From Janthinobacterium violaceinigrum (GTDB lineage: Bacteria; Pseudomonadota; Gammaproteobacteria; Burkholderiales; Burkholderiaceae_D), in NCBI RefSeq assembly GCF_009208555.1, contig NZ_WFLI01000014.1:62001-126000 (forward strand): 64,000 nt of DNA, given 5' to 3'. Shown here one piece after another: positions 25,948-35,393 of this stretch. Position 1 is the stretch's first letter. Every line of letters starts with the position of its first letter. Made by a program: the position numbers and the translations under genes. The notes below the pieces were generated by a model that had not been told where the DNA came from, searched no databases, and saw nothing but the letters and a program-made list of their open reading frames with translations.

Positions 25948-26718
25948 ATGGCGCAACTTGGAAGCGTGACGCTGGTGGGCGCCGGTCCCGGCGACCCGGA
26001 CCTGCTCACAATAAAGGCTGTAAACGCCATCGCGCGGGCCGACGTGGTGCTGATCGACGACCTCGTCAACCCGGCCATGCTGGCCCATGCGGCGCCCGGC
26101 GTGCGCGTGGTCGAAGTGGGCAAGCGGGGCGGCTGCGCTTCCACGCCGCAAGCCTTCATCGAACGCCTGATGCTGGCCGAAGCCCGCGCCGGCTTGCATG
26201 TGGTGCGGCTGAAAGGCGGCGACCCCTATCTGTTCGGACGGGGCGGCGAGGAGCGCGCCTATCTGCGCAGCCACGGCGTGGCCGTCGAAGTGATACCCGG
26301 CATCAGCAGCGGCCTGGCCGCGCCGGCTGGCATCGGCGTGCCGCTCACGCACCGGGCCTGGAGCCAGGGCGCCATCTTCGTCACGGGCCACGGCAAGGAC
26401 AGCGCCTCCGAACCGAACTGGGCGGCATTGGCGCAAAGCAAGCTCACCCTCGTCATCTACATGGGCGTGGCCCGGGTGGCAGCCATCCAGGCGGGCTTGC
26501 TGGCTGGCGGCATGGCGCCCGGCACGCCCGTGGCCGTGGTGCAGTCGGCCAGCTTGTCGGCGCAGCGACAGTTGCTGAGCACTTTGCAGGCTTTGCCCGC
26601 CGACTTGCTGGCCAGCGGCCTGGGCAGTCCCAGCATCATCGTCGTGGGCGACGTGGTGCGCTGCGCCGACGCCTGGGATGACCATGGCGCGGGGGCGCAG
26701 CGGTCCGTTTCCGCTTGA
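25948..26718 (+). CDS. cobA: Uroporphyrinogen-III C-methyltransferase
   Basis: The protein is 256 residues from the ATG at 25948; GGAG eight bases upstream fits this start better than the ATG at 25933. It is a SUMT enzyme making precorrin-2 for sirohaem, the cofactor of nitrite and sulfite reductases. Motifs are VTLVGAGPGDPDLLTIKA (residues 6-23), VVRLKGGDPYLFGRGGEE and VIPGISSGLAAPAGIGVPLT. It follows nasS by 14 bases, so control by nitrate with the nasTS pair is likely. The nitrite reductase itself is not in this window. Confidence 0.92.
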   Translation: MAQLGSVTLVGAGPGDPDLLTIKAVNAIARADVVLIDDLVNPAMLAHAAPGVRVVEVGKRGGCASTPQAFIERLMLAEARAGLHVVRLKGGDPYLFGRGGEERAYLRSHGVAVEVIPGISSGLAAPAGIGVPLTHRAWSQGAIFVTGHGKDSASEPNWAALAQSKLTLVIYMGVARVAAIQAGLLAGGMAPGTPVAVVQSASLSAQRQLLSTLQALPADLLASGLGSPSIIVVGDVVRCADAWDDHGAGAQRSVSA

Positions 26719-26720
26719 AC

Positions 26721-27716
26721 TCAGCGGATCGGCAGGGCCACGGGACGGATGGGTGCCGCGTCGCCGCCGCGGAATTTCAGCGAGGCGCCGATGAAGGCAA
26801 ACTGGTAGACCTTGTCGCGCGACAGCGCTTCGAGGTCGACCAGTTCCAGGATGGGCGTGCCCTGCTGCGCCAGCAGATAGGTGTGCACGGGCAGGTAGTT
26901 GCCCGCCACTTCGGATGGAAACGCTTCGAAACTGAGGTTGTCCGCGCCCACCACCATGGCGCCGCCGTCTTCCACGAGGAATTTCGCCGCATCGAGCGAC
27001 AGGCCGGGCGGATTCGCCATGTACGCTTGCGCCTGCTCATAGTGCTGCATGCGGCCCGTGCGTATCAGCACCACGTCGCCCTTTTCCAGCGTGATCTGCT
27101 GGTGCGCCAGCGCGGCGCGCAAATCCTGCCGCGTGACCCGGTAATTGTCGGGCAGTTGCGATAAACCCTTGGCCACGGCCACGTCGATCAGCACGCCGCG
27201 CGCCACGATGGGCGGCAGCTTTTCCGCGCCTGTCACCGTCCAGCCCCGGTCGCCCAGGTAGCGCTCTTCCGTAAAGCCGTTCCAGATCTTGCCGTTCAGG
27301 CCGAAGTGGTTGAGCGCATCGATATGCGTGCCCATGTGCGCATACATGGACACGGCCGAGCCCGTGTAGCTGACGTGGCGGTTCATGGCTTCGCCCACGT
27401 GCATGGAATCGGCCACCACATTGCCCTTGGGCGTGTGCGTCATCCACATCTGGTAGGGCGGATCGCCTGCCGCCTGCCAGCTGGGCATGCCGATATAGAA
27501 ATCGACGGCCAGGTCATAGCTCTTGCCGCCGTCGATGCGGGCCAGGATGGCGGCGCGCGAGGCTGGCGTCATCAGGTTCAGGCGGCCGATTTCATCTTGC
27601 GGGCCCCAGGGGCTGATACCCACTTCGGGCAGGGCGGCAGCGGGCGCTGCGGCGTGCGCCGTACTTGCCAGCAGGGCCAGCAGCAGGGCGCTCAGGGCGG
27701 TCGTTGGTGTGAACAT
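26721..27716 (-). CDS. Exported cyclase-family protein (kynurenine formamidase-like fold)
   Basis: The protein is 331 residues with a Sec signal peptide at about 1-22 (LSALLLALLASTAHA). The cyclase family metal-site motif is seen as HMGTHIDALNHFG near residue 125, with VLIDVAVAKG and DVVLIRTGRM following. Members hydrolyse or cyclise small amides and lactones with a divalent metal; the substrate here is unknown. AAGGAG six bases before the ATG supports the start. It is divergent from a LysR gene that probably controls it. Confidence 0.85.
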   Translation of the reverse strand: MFTPTTALSALLLALLASTAHAAAPAAALPEVGISPWGPQDEIGRLNLMTPASRAAILARIDGGKSYDLAVDFYIGMPSWQAAGDPPYQMWMTHTPKGNVVADSMHVGEAMNRHVSYTGSAVSMYAHMGTHIDALNHFGLNGKIWNGFTEERYLGDRGWTVTGAEKLPPIVARGVLIDVAVAKGLSQLPDNYRVTRQDLRAALAHQQITLEKGDVVLIRTGRMQHYEQAQAYMANPPGLSLDAAKFLVEDGGAMVVGADNLSFEAFPSEVAGNYLPVHTYLLAQQGTPILELVDLEALSRDKVYQFAFIGASLKFRGGDAAPIRPVALPIR

Positions 27717-27758
27717 GGGGTGCTCCTTGTGTCAGGTGAGGAAAGAAGCCGCCATCAT

Positions 27759-27797
27759 ATTATTTTTCATTTGCATGATAATCAGCGATAAAATAAT
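27759..27797. promoter_or_regulatory. Candidate LysR binding dyad
   Basis: ATTATTTT (27759-27766) and its complement AAAATAAT (27790-27797) form an 8-bp interrupted dyad in the AT-rich gap between the cyclase and LysR genes. The placement fits a LysR-type site, but the 23-base spacer is wider than the usual T-N11-A box. Confidence 0.35.
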
Positions 27798-27824
27798 AAG
27801 ATATTCAACTGCAAGGAAAGAATC

Positions 27825-28715
27825 ATGGATGTCCTGGCGCATATGCGCGTGTTTCGCAAGGTGGTCGAGCGCGACAGCTTCAGCAAGGCGGCGCAGGACC
27901 TGAACCAGTCGGCGGCCGCCATCAGCAAGCAGGTGCGCCAGCTCGAGGAACGCCTGGGCACCGTGCTGCTGGTGCGCACCACGCGGCGCATGAGCCTGTC
28001 GGATGGCGGCCGTGCCTACTATCTTGAATGCTGCCGCCTGCTCGACGAGGTCGATGCGCTGGAACTGGCCACGCGCGGCTGCGCGGGCAAGGTGGCGGGG
28101 CGGCTGCGCGTGAATGCGCCGCTGTCGTTCGGCCTGAAAGTGCTGTCGCCGCTGCTGCCCGTCTTCATGGCCCGCTACCCGGACGTCAGGATCGAGATGA
28201 CCCTGGACGACCGCCTGCGCGACGTGGTGGGCGAGGGGTATGACGTGTCGCTGCGCATCCGCGCCGCGCTGGCCGATTCGACCCTGGTGGCGCGCCGCCT
28301 GGGCGACGTCGAACAGATGATCTGCGCGGCGCCCGCCTACCTGGCGCGGCGCGGCACGCCCCGGCTGGCGCAGGACCTGCACGGCCACGATTGCCTGGCC
28401 TACCGCCTGGCCGACAGTCCCGGCGTCTGGCAGCTGGACGGCCCGGAAGGGGCGAGCAGCATCGTCCTGCCCGTGCGTTTTTCCGCCGACAGCAGCCTGC
28501 TGCTGGCCGATATGCTGGTGGCGGGCATCGGCGTGGGCGCGCTGCCGTCCTTCGTCGCCGCGCCCCTGCTGGCCAGCGGCGCCCTGGTGCGCGTGCTGCC
28601 ATCGCACGGCATGGCCAGGCGCGGCGTGTATGCCTTGACGCCCGATGGGCGCCATGTGCAGGAAAAAGTGCGCGCCTTCTGCGACTTCCTGGCGGGGGCG
28701 CTGCAGCCCGCATAG
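27825..28715 (+). CDS. LysR-family transcriptional regulator
   Basis: This 296-residue regulator has an N-terminal helix-turn-helix (SFSKAAQDLNQSAAAISKQV, then LEERLGTVLLVRTTRRMSLS) and a C-terminal LysR substrate-binding domain (RLRVNAPLSFGLKVLSPLLP; YDVSLRIRAALADSTLVARR). It resembles the DsdC/PtxR-like group with the WQL/ICAAPAYL pattern. AAGGAAAG lies just before the ATG. Divergence from the exported cyclase gene suggests it regulates that gene. Confidence 0.92.
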   Translation: MDVLAHMRVFRKVVERDSFSKAAQDLNQSAAAISKQVRQLEERLGTVLLVRTTRRMSLSDGGRAYYLECCRLLDEVDALELATRGCAGKVAGRLRVNAPLSFGLKVLSPLLPVFMARYPDVRIEMTLDDRLRDVVGEGYDVSLRIRAALADSTLVARRLGDVEQMICAAPAYLARRGTPRLAQDLHGHDCLAYRLADSPGVWQLDGPEGASSIVLPVRFSADSSLLLADMLVAGIGVGALPSFVAAPLLASGALVRVLPSHGMARRGVYALTPDGRHVQEKVRAFCDFLAGALQPA

Positions 28716-28856
28716 GCGCCAGGTGTTTTCCAGGGCAACCATCGCGCGTGCTTTTTTTCATGCACGGATGCGTCGCGCAGGGGCTTTGATAGTATCCTCG
28801 TACTTGCTGGGCGGCGGGGCGCCGCACATTTGAGGAACCGGAATAAGCGATCGACA

Positions 28857-31800
28857 ATGCACACTTTGAGCAAGGGCGGGACGGCAGCGGGTAGCAGGAT
28901 CTGGGCGGGCGGGCTGCTGCTGGCATTGGCGGTGGGCGGCGCCCTGTATGCGGGCGCAGCGCGCACGGTCAACGACGATGCCGAACAGCGTTTCGACAAT
29001 CTCACGCATGGCGCCCAGCATAGCCTGGTCACGCGCGTAAAAAGCTATTCCGACCTGCTGCGCGGGCTCGAAGCTCTGTTCCGCACCAGCGACCAGCTGA
29101 CGCGCCGCCAGTTCCACGACTACGTGGCCGGCCTCGACATCGCGCGCCAGTTCCCTGCCATCGAATCGGTCAACTACGCGGTGGCCGTCCCGTCGGCGCA
29201 GCGCGCCGCCTTCATCGAGGCCGTGCGCAAGGACACCAGCCTGGCGCCGCGCGGCTATCCCGATTTCACCATCCGCCCGCCCGGCGAACGGCCGGAATAC
29301 GCGGTGCTCACCTACCTGGAGCCCGATTCCCTGCTGGCCGAACGCATGGGCGTCGACATCGGCGCCAGCCCGCTGGTGGCGCAGGCCCTGGCGCAGGCGC
29401 GCGACAGCGGCGAAGTCAGCGCGTCGGGACAGGTCATCATGATCAAGGGGCCGCCCGCGCATGTGGGCCTGGGCATGCGCCTGCCCGTGTACCGCAATGG
29501 CATGCCGCAAGGCAGCGTGGACGAGCGCCGGGCCGCCTATCAGGGGTCCGTGGGCATCGGCTTCGGCGTGGCGCAGCTCGTGCACAGCGCGCTCGAACGC
29601 AGCGCCCTGGAACCGCTGCACCTGACCCTGTACAGCGCGGCCGACCCCTTGCCGGCCAGCGGGGTCCTGTCCATCACGCCGCGCGACCGCCTGCTGTTCA
29701 ACGATGATGGCGACCTGGCGGCGGTGCCGCCGCAGCCGGGCAGCGATGCCGCCTATTTCGACCAGGTACTGCCCGTGGCTTACCAGGGCGGCGTCTGGAA
29801 AGCCCATTTCCGCGTGCGCAAGACAGAGCTGTATAGCGGTTTCGACCGCTATTTCCCGTGGCTGGCGCTGGCCGTCGGCGTGGCCGGCACCCTGCTCGGT
29901 TATGGCTATATCTTTACCCTGTACCGTTCGCGCCGCAATGCGGTGGCGCAGCGCACCCTGCTCGATACGGTGCTCGACAGCGTCGACGCCTACGTCTACA
30001 TGAAGGATGCCGACCTGCGCTACCGCTACGTGAATGCGCGCACGGCGAAGATCCTGGGCCGCTCGGCGGAGCAGCTGATCGGCCGCCAGGATGGCGAGTT
30101 GATGCTCGGCGATGCGGCGGCTTCGGTGCAGCTGACGGAACGCCAGGTCTTCGACAGCGGCAGCAAGTTCGTTGGCGAAGAGCGCTTCGTCGATGCGCAG
30201 GGCCAGGTGCACCACCTGTGGAGCGTGAAGGTGCCGCTGGGCTTGCCCGGTCCCGTCACGGGGCTCATCGGCCTGTCCACCGATGTGACGGAACTGCACC
30301 GTCTGAAAGAGCAGGCCGACGCGGCCAGCCAGGCCAAGAGCGACTTCCTGTCGAACATGAGCCATGAAATCCGCACGCCGATGAACAGCATCATCGGCAT
30401 GGCGCACCTGGCGCTGAAATCGGTGGCCGATGCGCGCCAGCGCGATTATCTGCAAAAAATCTTCCATTCGGGCCAGCATCTGCTGGGCCTGATCAACGAC
30501 ATCCTCGATTTTTCCAAGATCGAGGCGGGCAAGCTGGAACTGGAAGTGCTGGACTTCCGGCTCGACACCTTGCTGGCGAACATCGCCAGCCAGCTCGGGG
30601 ATGCGGCCGCCGTCAAGGGACTGGCGCTGCAGTTCGATATCGCGCCCGAGCTGTCGCAGCGCTGGCGCGGCGACCCGCTGCGCCTGGAGCAGGTCCTGCT
30701 GAACCTGGCCAGCAACGCCATCAAGTTTTCCGACAACGGCAGCATCTTCGTGCGCGTGCGCCAGTCCGAGGAGCGCGGCAGCCACGGCATGCTGCGCTTC
30801 GAGGTGCAGGACCGGGGCATCGGCATGAAGCAGGAAGAGGTGGCGCAGCTGTTCCGCTCCTTCCACCAGGCCGACCCGTCGACCACGCGCAAGTATGGCG
30901 GCAGCGGCCTGGGGCTGGTGATCAGCAAGCAGCTGGTTGAACTCATGGGCGGCAAGGTGGGCGTGTACAGCCAGCCGGGCCTGGGCAGCACCTTCTGGTT
31001 CACGGCGCGCCTGGAGAAAAGCGCGCAGGCGGGCGACGAGCGCATCGCCGAAGTGGAACCGGAAGTGCTGGGCGTGATCCGCGGCGCCTCCATCCTGCTG
31101 GTGGAAGATAACGTCTTCAGCCAGCAGGTGGGCTGCGAATTGCTGGAAGACGCGGGCGCCACCGTCTGCGTGGCCTGCAATGGCCGCGAGGCGCTGGAAT
31201 TGCTGGCCCACCAGCGCTACGACTGCGTGCTGATGGACGTGCAGATGCCGGAGATGGACGGCTTCGAGGCGACGCGCCGCATCCGCGCCGACCCGCAGCT
31301 CAGCGGCCTGCTGGTGATCGCCATGACGGCCAATGCGGGCAGCGAAGACCGTGCCCGCTGCCTGGCGGCAGGCATGGATGAATTCCTGACCAAGCCGATC
31401 GCGCCCAATCTGCTGTTCCACCTGCTGGCGAAATGGTTCCGCCTGCGGGGCGGCATCGGCAGCGTGGGCCGCGCGCGCCCGGGCGACAGGCTGGTGGCGG
31501 CGCCAAAAGCGGCGCCGTCGGATGCCGCGCTGGAGTTGCGCGACACGGCCATCCTCGACCTGGCCACCCTGGCGCTCACGTTCAGCAACGACACCGTGAA
31601 GATGCGCAAATATACCCAGCTGTTCCTGGACACGGCGCGCGACGGCATCGCCGAAATGGAGCAGGCCATGGCGCTGGAAGACCTGGGACGCCTGGCGGAC
31701 CTGGGACACCGCAGCAAATCGTCGGCGCTGGCCGTGGGCGCGCATGCGTTTGCGGGCCTGTGCACGTCGATCGAGGGCTTGCGCCGGGGCGGCGACCTGC

Positions 31801-31895
31801 AGCAGGCGCGCGTCCTGCTGGCGGCGCTGGCCCCCGCGCTGGCGCAGGTGGCAGAACAAATTTCGCTGGAATTTGCCGCCAGCGACGCCCCCTGA
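28857..31895 (+). CDS. Hybrid sensor histidine kinase: CHASE-PAS-HisKA-HATPase-REC-HPt
   Basis: The protein is 1012 residues from the ATG at 28857; a TTG at 28830 would add nine residues and neither start has a clear ribosome binding site. Order: membrane segment about 14-33, periplasmic CHASE domain about 60-280 ([21 protein letters not shown] region), second membrane segment about 335-358, PAS about 368-485, HisKA with [10 protein letters not shown] near 501, HATPase ([29 protein letters not shown]), receiver with [12 protein letters not shown] near 792, and an HPt domain whose [12 protein letters not shown] near 951 holds the phosphorylatable His. It is a complete phosphorelay up to HPt; no response regulator gene is adjacent. 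The ligand is unknown. Confidence 0.92.
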   Translation: MHTLSKGGTAAGSRIWAGGLLLALAVGGALYAGAARTVNDDAEQRFDNLTHGAQHSLVTRVKSYSDLLRGLEALFRTSDQLTRRQFHDYVAGLDIARQFPAIESVNYAVAVPSAQRAAFIEAVRKDTSLAPRGYPDFTIRPPGERPEYAVLTYLEPDSLLAERMGVDIGASPLVAQALAQARDSGEVSASGQVIMIKGPPAHVGLGMRLPVYRNGMPQGSVDERRAAYQGSVGIGFGVAQLVHSALERSALEPLHLTLYSAADPLPASGVLSITPRDRLLFNDDGDLAAVPPQPGSDAAYFDQVLPVAYQGGVWKAHFRVRKTELYSGFDRYFPWLALAVGVAGTLLGYGYIFTLYRSRRNAVAQRTLLDTVLDSVDAYVYMKDADLRYRYVNARTAKILGRSAEQLIGRQDGELMLGDAAASVQLTERQVFDSGSKFVGEERFVDAQGQVHHLWSVKVPLGLPGPVTGLIGLSTDVTELHRLKEQADAASQAKSDFLSNMSHEIRTPMNSIIGMAHLALKSVADARQRDYLQKIFHSGQHLLGLINDILDFSKIEAGKLELEVLDFRLDTLLANIASQLGDAAAVKGLALQFDIAPELSQRWRGDPLRLEQVLLNLASNAIKFSDNGSIFVRVRQSEERGSHGMLRFEVQDRGIGMKQEEVAQLFRSFHQADPSTTRKYGGSGLGLVISKQLVELMGGKVGVYSQPGLGSTFWFTARLEKSAQAGDERIAEVEPEVLGVIRGASILLVEDNVFSQQVGCELLEDAGATVCVACNGREALELLAHQRYDCVLMDVQMPEMDGFEATRRIRADPQLSGLLVIAMTANAGSEDRARCLAAGMDEFLTKPIAPNLLFHLLAKWFRLRGGIGSVGRARPGDRLVAAPKAAPSDAALELRDTAILDLATLALTFSNDTVKMRKYTQLFLDTARDGIAEMEQAMALEDLGRLADLGHRSKSSALAVGAHAFAGLCTSIEGLRRGGDLQQARVLLAALAPALAQVAEQISLEFAASDAP

Positions 31896-31924
31896 CGCAG
31901 GCAGCGGCGATAATACGCGTTTAA

Positions 31925-31950
31925 CGCCTCCGGCCACCGGGCCGGAGGCG
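31925..31950 (+). other. Strong stem-loop in the leader of recC
   Basis: CGCCTCCGGCC (31925-31935) pairs perfectly over 11 bp with GGCCGGAGGCG (31940-31950) around loop ACCG. It starts 30 bases after the kinase stop and ends 20 bases before the recC ATG. No T-run follows, so termination would have to be partial or factor-dependent; it may separate expression of the kinase and the rec operon. Confidence 0.6.
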
Positions 31951-31970
31951 CGGCAACTCATCGGATCAGC

Positions 31971-34900
31971 ATGCATACTCCCGTCACGCCCGGCCTCCTC
32001 ATCCTGCATGGCAACCAGCTGGAACAGCTGCGCGCCGCCGTCTTCCAGTGGCTGCGCCAGCATCCGCTGGCACCCCTGGAAACGGATATCTTCCTGGTGC
32101 AGTCGAACGGCGTGGCCGAATGGCTGAAGATCGCCCTGGCCGAGGAGATGGGGGTGTGCGCCGCCACGCGCATCGCGCTGCCGGCGCGCCTGCTGTGGGA
32201 AAGCTACCGTGGCATGCTGGGGCGCGAGCGCGTGCCGCGCGTGTCGCCGTTCGACAAATCCCCGCTGACGTGGTGTCTGATGCGATTGCTGCCGTCGCTG
32301 CTGGCCGACCCCGTGTTTGCGCCGCTGCGCTACTTCCTTGCCGACGGCGATAGCGAACGCCGGCTGCAGCTGGCCGAGCGCCTGGCCGACTTGTTCGACC
32401 AGTACCAGGTCTACCGCGCCGACTGGCTGGCCGATTGGGCCGCGGGGCGCGATCAGCTGCGCACGGCCCGCAACGAAGCCATCGCACTGAAGCAAGACCA
32501 GCGCTGGCAGGCGCAGTTGTGGCGCACCGTGGCGGCCGACGTCGACGAATTCGAGCGCGATACGGGCCGCGCCGACATCCACGACGCCTTCCTGGCGGCG
32601 ATTGCCGCCGGCGAGGCGCCGGCCGGCAAGCTGCCGCGCCGCGTGGTGCTGTTCGGCGTGTCGGCCCTGCCGTACCAGACCTTGCAGGCGCTGGCCGCAC
32701 TGGCGCGCCACACGCAGGTGGTGCTGGCCGTGCCCAATCCCTGCCAGTTCTACTGGGGCGACATCATCGACGGGCGCGACTTGCTGCGCGCGCAAAACAA
32801 GCGCCAGCGCCAGCGCAACGGCACCGACCTGGCGCAGATTCCCCTCGAAGCGCTGCACGCGCACAGCCATCCGCTGCTGGCCAGCTGGGGCAGGCAGGGG
32901 CGCGATTTCATCCGCATGCTCGACGAGTTCGACGAACACGCGCAAGCCGAAGGGCGCGACGACAGCCTGCGCATCGACCTGTTTGGCGAGGAAACGGGCG
33001 AGACCCTGCTGCAGCAGGTGCAGGTGGCCATCCGCGAACTGCGCCCGCTGGCCGAACACGAACAGACGCCGCCCGACGCGGCTGACCGCTCGATCGAATT
33101 CCACGTCGCGCACAGCGTGCAGCGCGAAGTGGAAGTGCTGCACGACCAGCTGCTGGCCATGTTTGCGCACAGCAGTGTGACGGGCTTGCGTCCGCGCGAC
33201 GTGGTGGTGATGGTGCCCGACATCGACACCTTCACGGCCGCCATCCACGCCGTCTTCGGCCAGTACCGGCGCAACGACGAGCGTTTCATTCCGTTCGAGA
33301 TCGGCGACGTGAAGGACCGCAGCGTCAACCCGCTGCTCGTCGCGCTCGAGTGGCTGCTGCAGCTGCCGCAGCAGCGCTGCCGCCAGAGCGAAGTGCGCGA
33401 CCTGCTCGACGTGCCCGCGCTGGCGGCCCGCTTTGGCCTGCAGCCGGACGACCTGGCCACCCTGGGCGCCTGGATCGAAGGGGCGGGCGTGCGCTGGGGC
33501 CTGGACCAGGCGCACCGCGCCGGCCTGGGTTTGGGCGCGGCGGGCGAGCAGAATGCGTGGATCTTCGGCGTGCGGCGCATGCTGCTCGGCTATGCCAGCG
33601 GCAGTGGCGCCAGCTTTGGCGGCATCGAGCCGTATGGGGAGGTGGGCGGCCTCGATGCGGCGCTGGCGGGCTCGCTGGCGCAACTGGTCGAGGCGCTGCT
33701 GCACTGGCGCACGGTGCTGGCCGGCGCGCGCACGCCAGCCGAGTGGGGCGAGCAGGCGCGCGCGCTGCTGGCCGCTTTTTTCGACGCCGACGACGAGGGC
33801 GACCGCCTGACCCTGGCGCAGCTGGAAGGCGCCTTGCAGGGCTGGCTGGAAACCTGCGAGCATGCGGGCTTCGTCGAGCAGGTGCCGCTGTCCGTGCTGC
33901 GCGTGGCGTGGCTGGGCGCGCTGGACGAGCCCACCCTGAACCACCAGTTTGTCTCCGGCGGCGTCACGTTCTGCACGCTGATGCCGATGCGCGCCGTGCC
34001 GTTCCGCGTGGTCTGCCTGCTGGGCATGAACGATGGCGATTTTCCCCGCCGCGCGCAGAAGGCCGATTTCGACTTGCTGGCGCTGCCCGGCATGGCGCGT
34101 CCGGGCGACCGCTCGCGCCGCGACGACGACCGCTACCTGATGCTCGAAGCCTTGCTGGCCGCGCGCGACAAACTGTACGTGAGCTGGGTGGGGCGCAATG
34201 TGCGCGACAATTCCGAGCAGCCGCCGTCCGTGCTGGTGTCGCAGCTGCGCGATTACCTGGCCGCCGGCTGGTCGCTGGACCGGCATCTGGCATCGCTCAC
34301 CACCGAACATGCGCTGCAGCCGTTCAGCCGCCGCTATTTCGAGGCCGGTGGCTTGCTGACCTACGCGCGCGAATGGCGCGTGGCGCATGCCGATGCCGAT
34401 GCGGCCCATGCGGAGGCGCTGGCGCTGGGGCCTTACGAACTCGATCCCGGCACGCGCTTGAAGCTGGGCGAGCTGGCCAGCTTTCTGCGCCAGCCCGTCA
34501 AATACTTTTTCCGCCGCCGCCTCAGCGTGTATTTTGCCGATGCGGCCATGCTGGGCGAGGATGAAGAACCGTTCGGTCTCAATGCGCTCGAGCGCTTTCT
34601 GCTGGAAGACACGATGCTGGACGACGGCGGCGCCGTGGAAGACATTGACGACGTGCGCGCCAGCCTGGAAGCGCGCGCAGCGAAGCTGGCGCGCGAAGGC
34701 GTGCTGCCCATCGGCCTGATCGGCCAGCAGGTGCAGGCGCAGCTGGTCGAGGCGCTGGTGCCCGTGCGCAGCGCGTGGCTGTCCCTGCGCGCCTCGTTTC
34801 CGTACGCGGCCGACAAGCGGGCCATCAACCTGCCGTTTGGCGAGCTGCAGATCGACGACTGGCTCGACAGATTGTGCAGCAACGGGCGCGACACGGCCTG

Positions 34901-35393
34901 GCTGATGCAGATTTCCTCGAAGGTGACGGACAAGGCGGGCCAGGCGCGCGGCGACAAGCTGATGCTGATGTGGCTGCGCCAGCTGGCCGCCGCCGCGCTG
35001 GACTTCCCCGTCACCGGCTACCTGGTGGCGCGCGACGCCATCGTCTGCATGGCGCCGCTCGACCCGGCCGCTTCGCGCGCCGCGCTGGCAACCTTGCTGG
35101 CGCTGTGGCGCGAAGGCATGAACCATCCGCTGCCCACGGCGTGCAAGACGGGCCTGGCGCTGGTGCAGCAGGGCGACCCGCGCGCCGTCTACGATGGGGG
35201 CTTTGAAGTTTCCGGCGAGCGCGATGAGCTGTGCCTGGCGCGCCTGTGGCCCGAGTTTTCCGCGCTGGCCGCCGAGGAAGCGTGGCAGGACTGCACGCGC
35301 GAGCTGTATGGCCCGCTGGCCGACTGGCTGCAGCAATACATCACCATCGACCCGATCAGCGCGCCCGATGACGGCGCCGGAGAAGAACAATGA
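31971..35393 (+). CDS. recC: Exodeoxyribonuclease V gamma subunit
   Basis: This 1140-residue RecC subunit recognises Chi and holds the RecB and RecD motors in the double-strand break repair helicase-nuclease. The N terminus (HGNQLEQLRAAVFQWLRQHP; EIFLVQSNGVAEWLKIALAE-like) and central VTFCTLMPMRAVPFRVVCLL-type segments are family hallmarks. The length agrees with E. coli RecC (1122). It overlaps recB by ATGA. The gene order recC-recB-recD, without ptrA between, is common outside enterobacteria. Confidence 0.94.
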   Translation: MHTPVTPGLLILHGNQLEQLRAAVFQWLRQHPLAPLETDIFLVQSNGVAEWLKIALAEEMGVCAATRIALPARLLWESYRGMLGRERVPRVSPFDKSPLTWCLMRLLPSLLADPVFAPLRYFLADGDSERRLQLAERLADLFDQYQVYRADWLADWAAGRDQLRTARNEAIALKQDQRWQAQLWRTVAADVDEFERDTGRADIHDAFLAAIAAGEAPAGKLPRRVVLFGVSALPYQTLQALAALARHTQVVLAVPNPCQFYWGDIIDGRDLLRAQNKRQRQRNGTDLAQIPLEALHAHSHPLLASWGRQGRDFIRMLDEFDEHAQAEGRDDSLRIDLFGEETGETLLQQVQVAIRELRPLAEHEQTPPDAADRSIEFHVAHSVQREVEVLHDQLLAMFAHSSVTGLRPRDVVVMVPDIDTFTAAIHAVFGQYRRNDERFIPFEIGDVKDRSVNPLLVALEWLLQLPQQRCRQSEVRDLLDVPALAARFGLQPDDLATLGAWIEGAGVRWGLDQAHRAGLGLGAAGEQNAWIFGVRRMLLGYASGSGASFGGIEPYGEVGGLDAALAGSLAQLVEALLHWRTVLAGARTPAEWGEQARALLAAFFDADDEGDRLTLAQLEGALQGWLETCEHAGFVEQVPLSVLRVAWLGALDEPTLNHQFVSGGVTFCTLMPMRAVPFRVVCLLGMNDGDFPRRAQKADFDLLALPGMARPGDRSRRDDDRYLMLEALLAARDKLYVSWVGRNVRDNSEQPPSVLVSQLRDYLAAGWSLDRHLASLTTEHALQPFSRRYFEAGGLLTYAREWRVAHADADAAHAEALALGPYELDPGTRLKLGELASFLRQPVKYFFRRRLSVYFADAAMLGEDEEPFGLNALERFLLEDTMLDDGGAVEDIDDVRASLEARAAKLAREGVLPIGLIGQQVQAQLVEALVPVRSAWLSLRASFPYAADKRAINLPFGELQIDDWLDRLCSNGRDTAWLMQISSKVTDKAGQARGDKLMLMWLRQLAAAALDFPVTGYLVARDAIVCMAPLDPAASRAALATLLALWREGMNHPLPTACKTGLALVQQGDPRAVYDGGFEVSGERDELCLARLWPEFSALAAEEAWQDCTRELYGPLADWLQQYITIDPISAPDDGAGEEQ

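Noticed and set aside
28758..35390. 2210-codon open frame on the minus strand, antisense to the hybrid kinase and recC
   Set aside because: The translation is low-complexity (runs of Gln, Arg, Ala, His, Val), has no domain pattern, and spans two well-supported genes. Codon bias in high-GC genes removes stops from this antisense frame.
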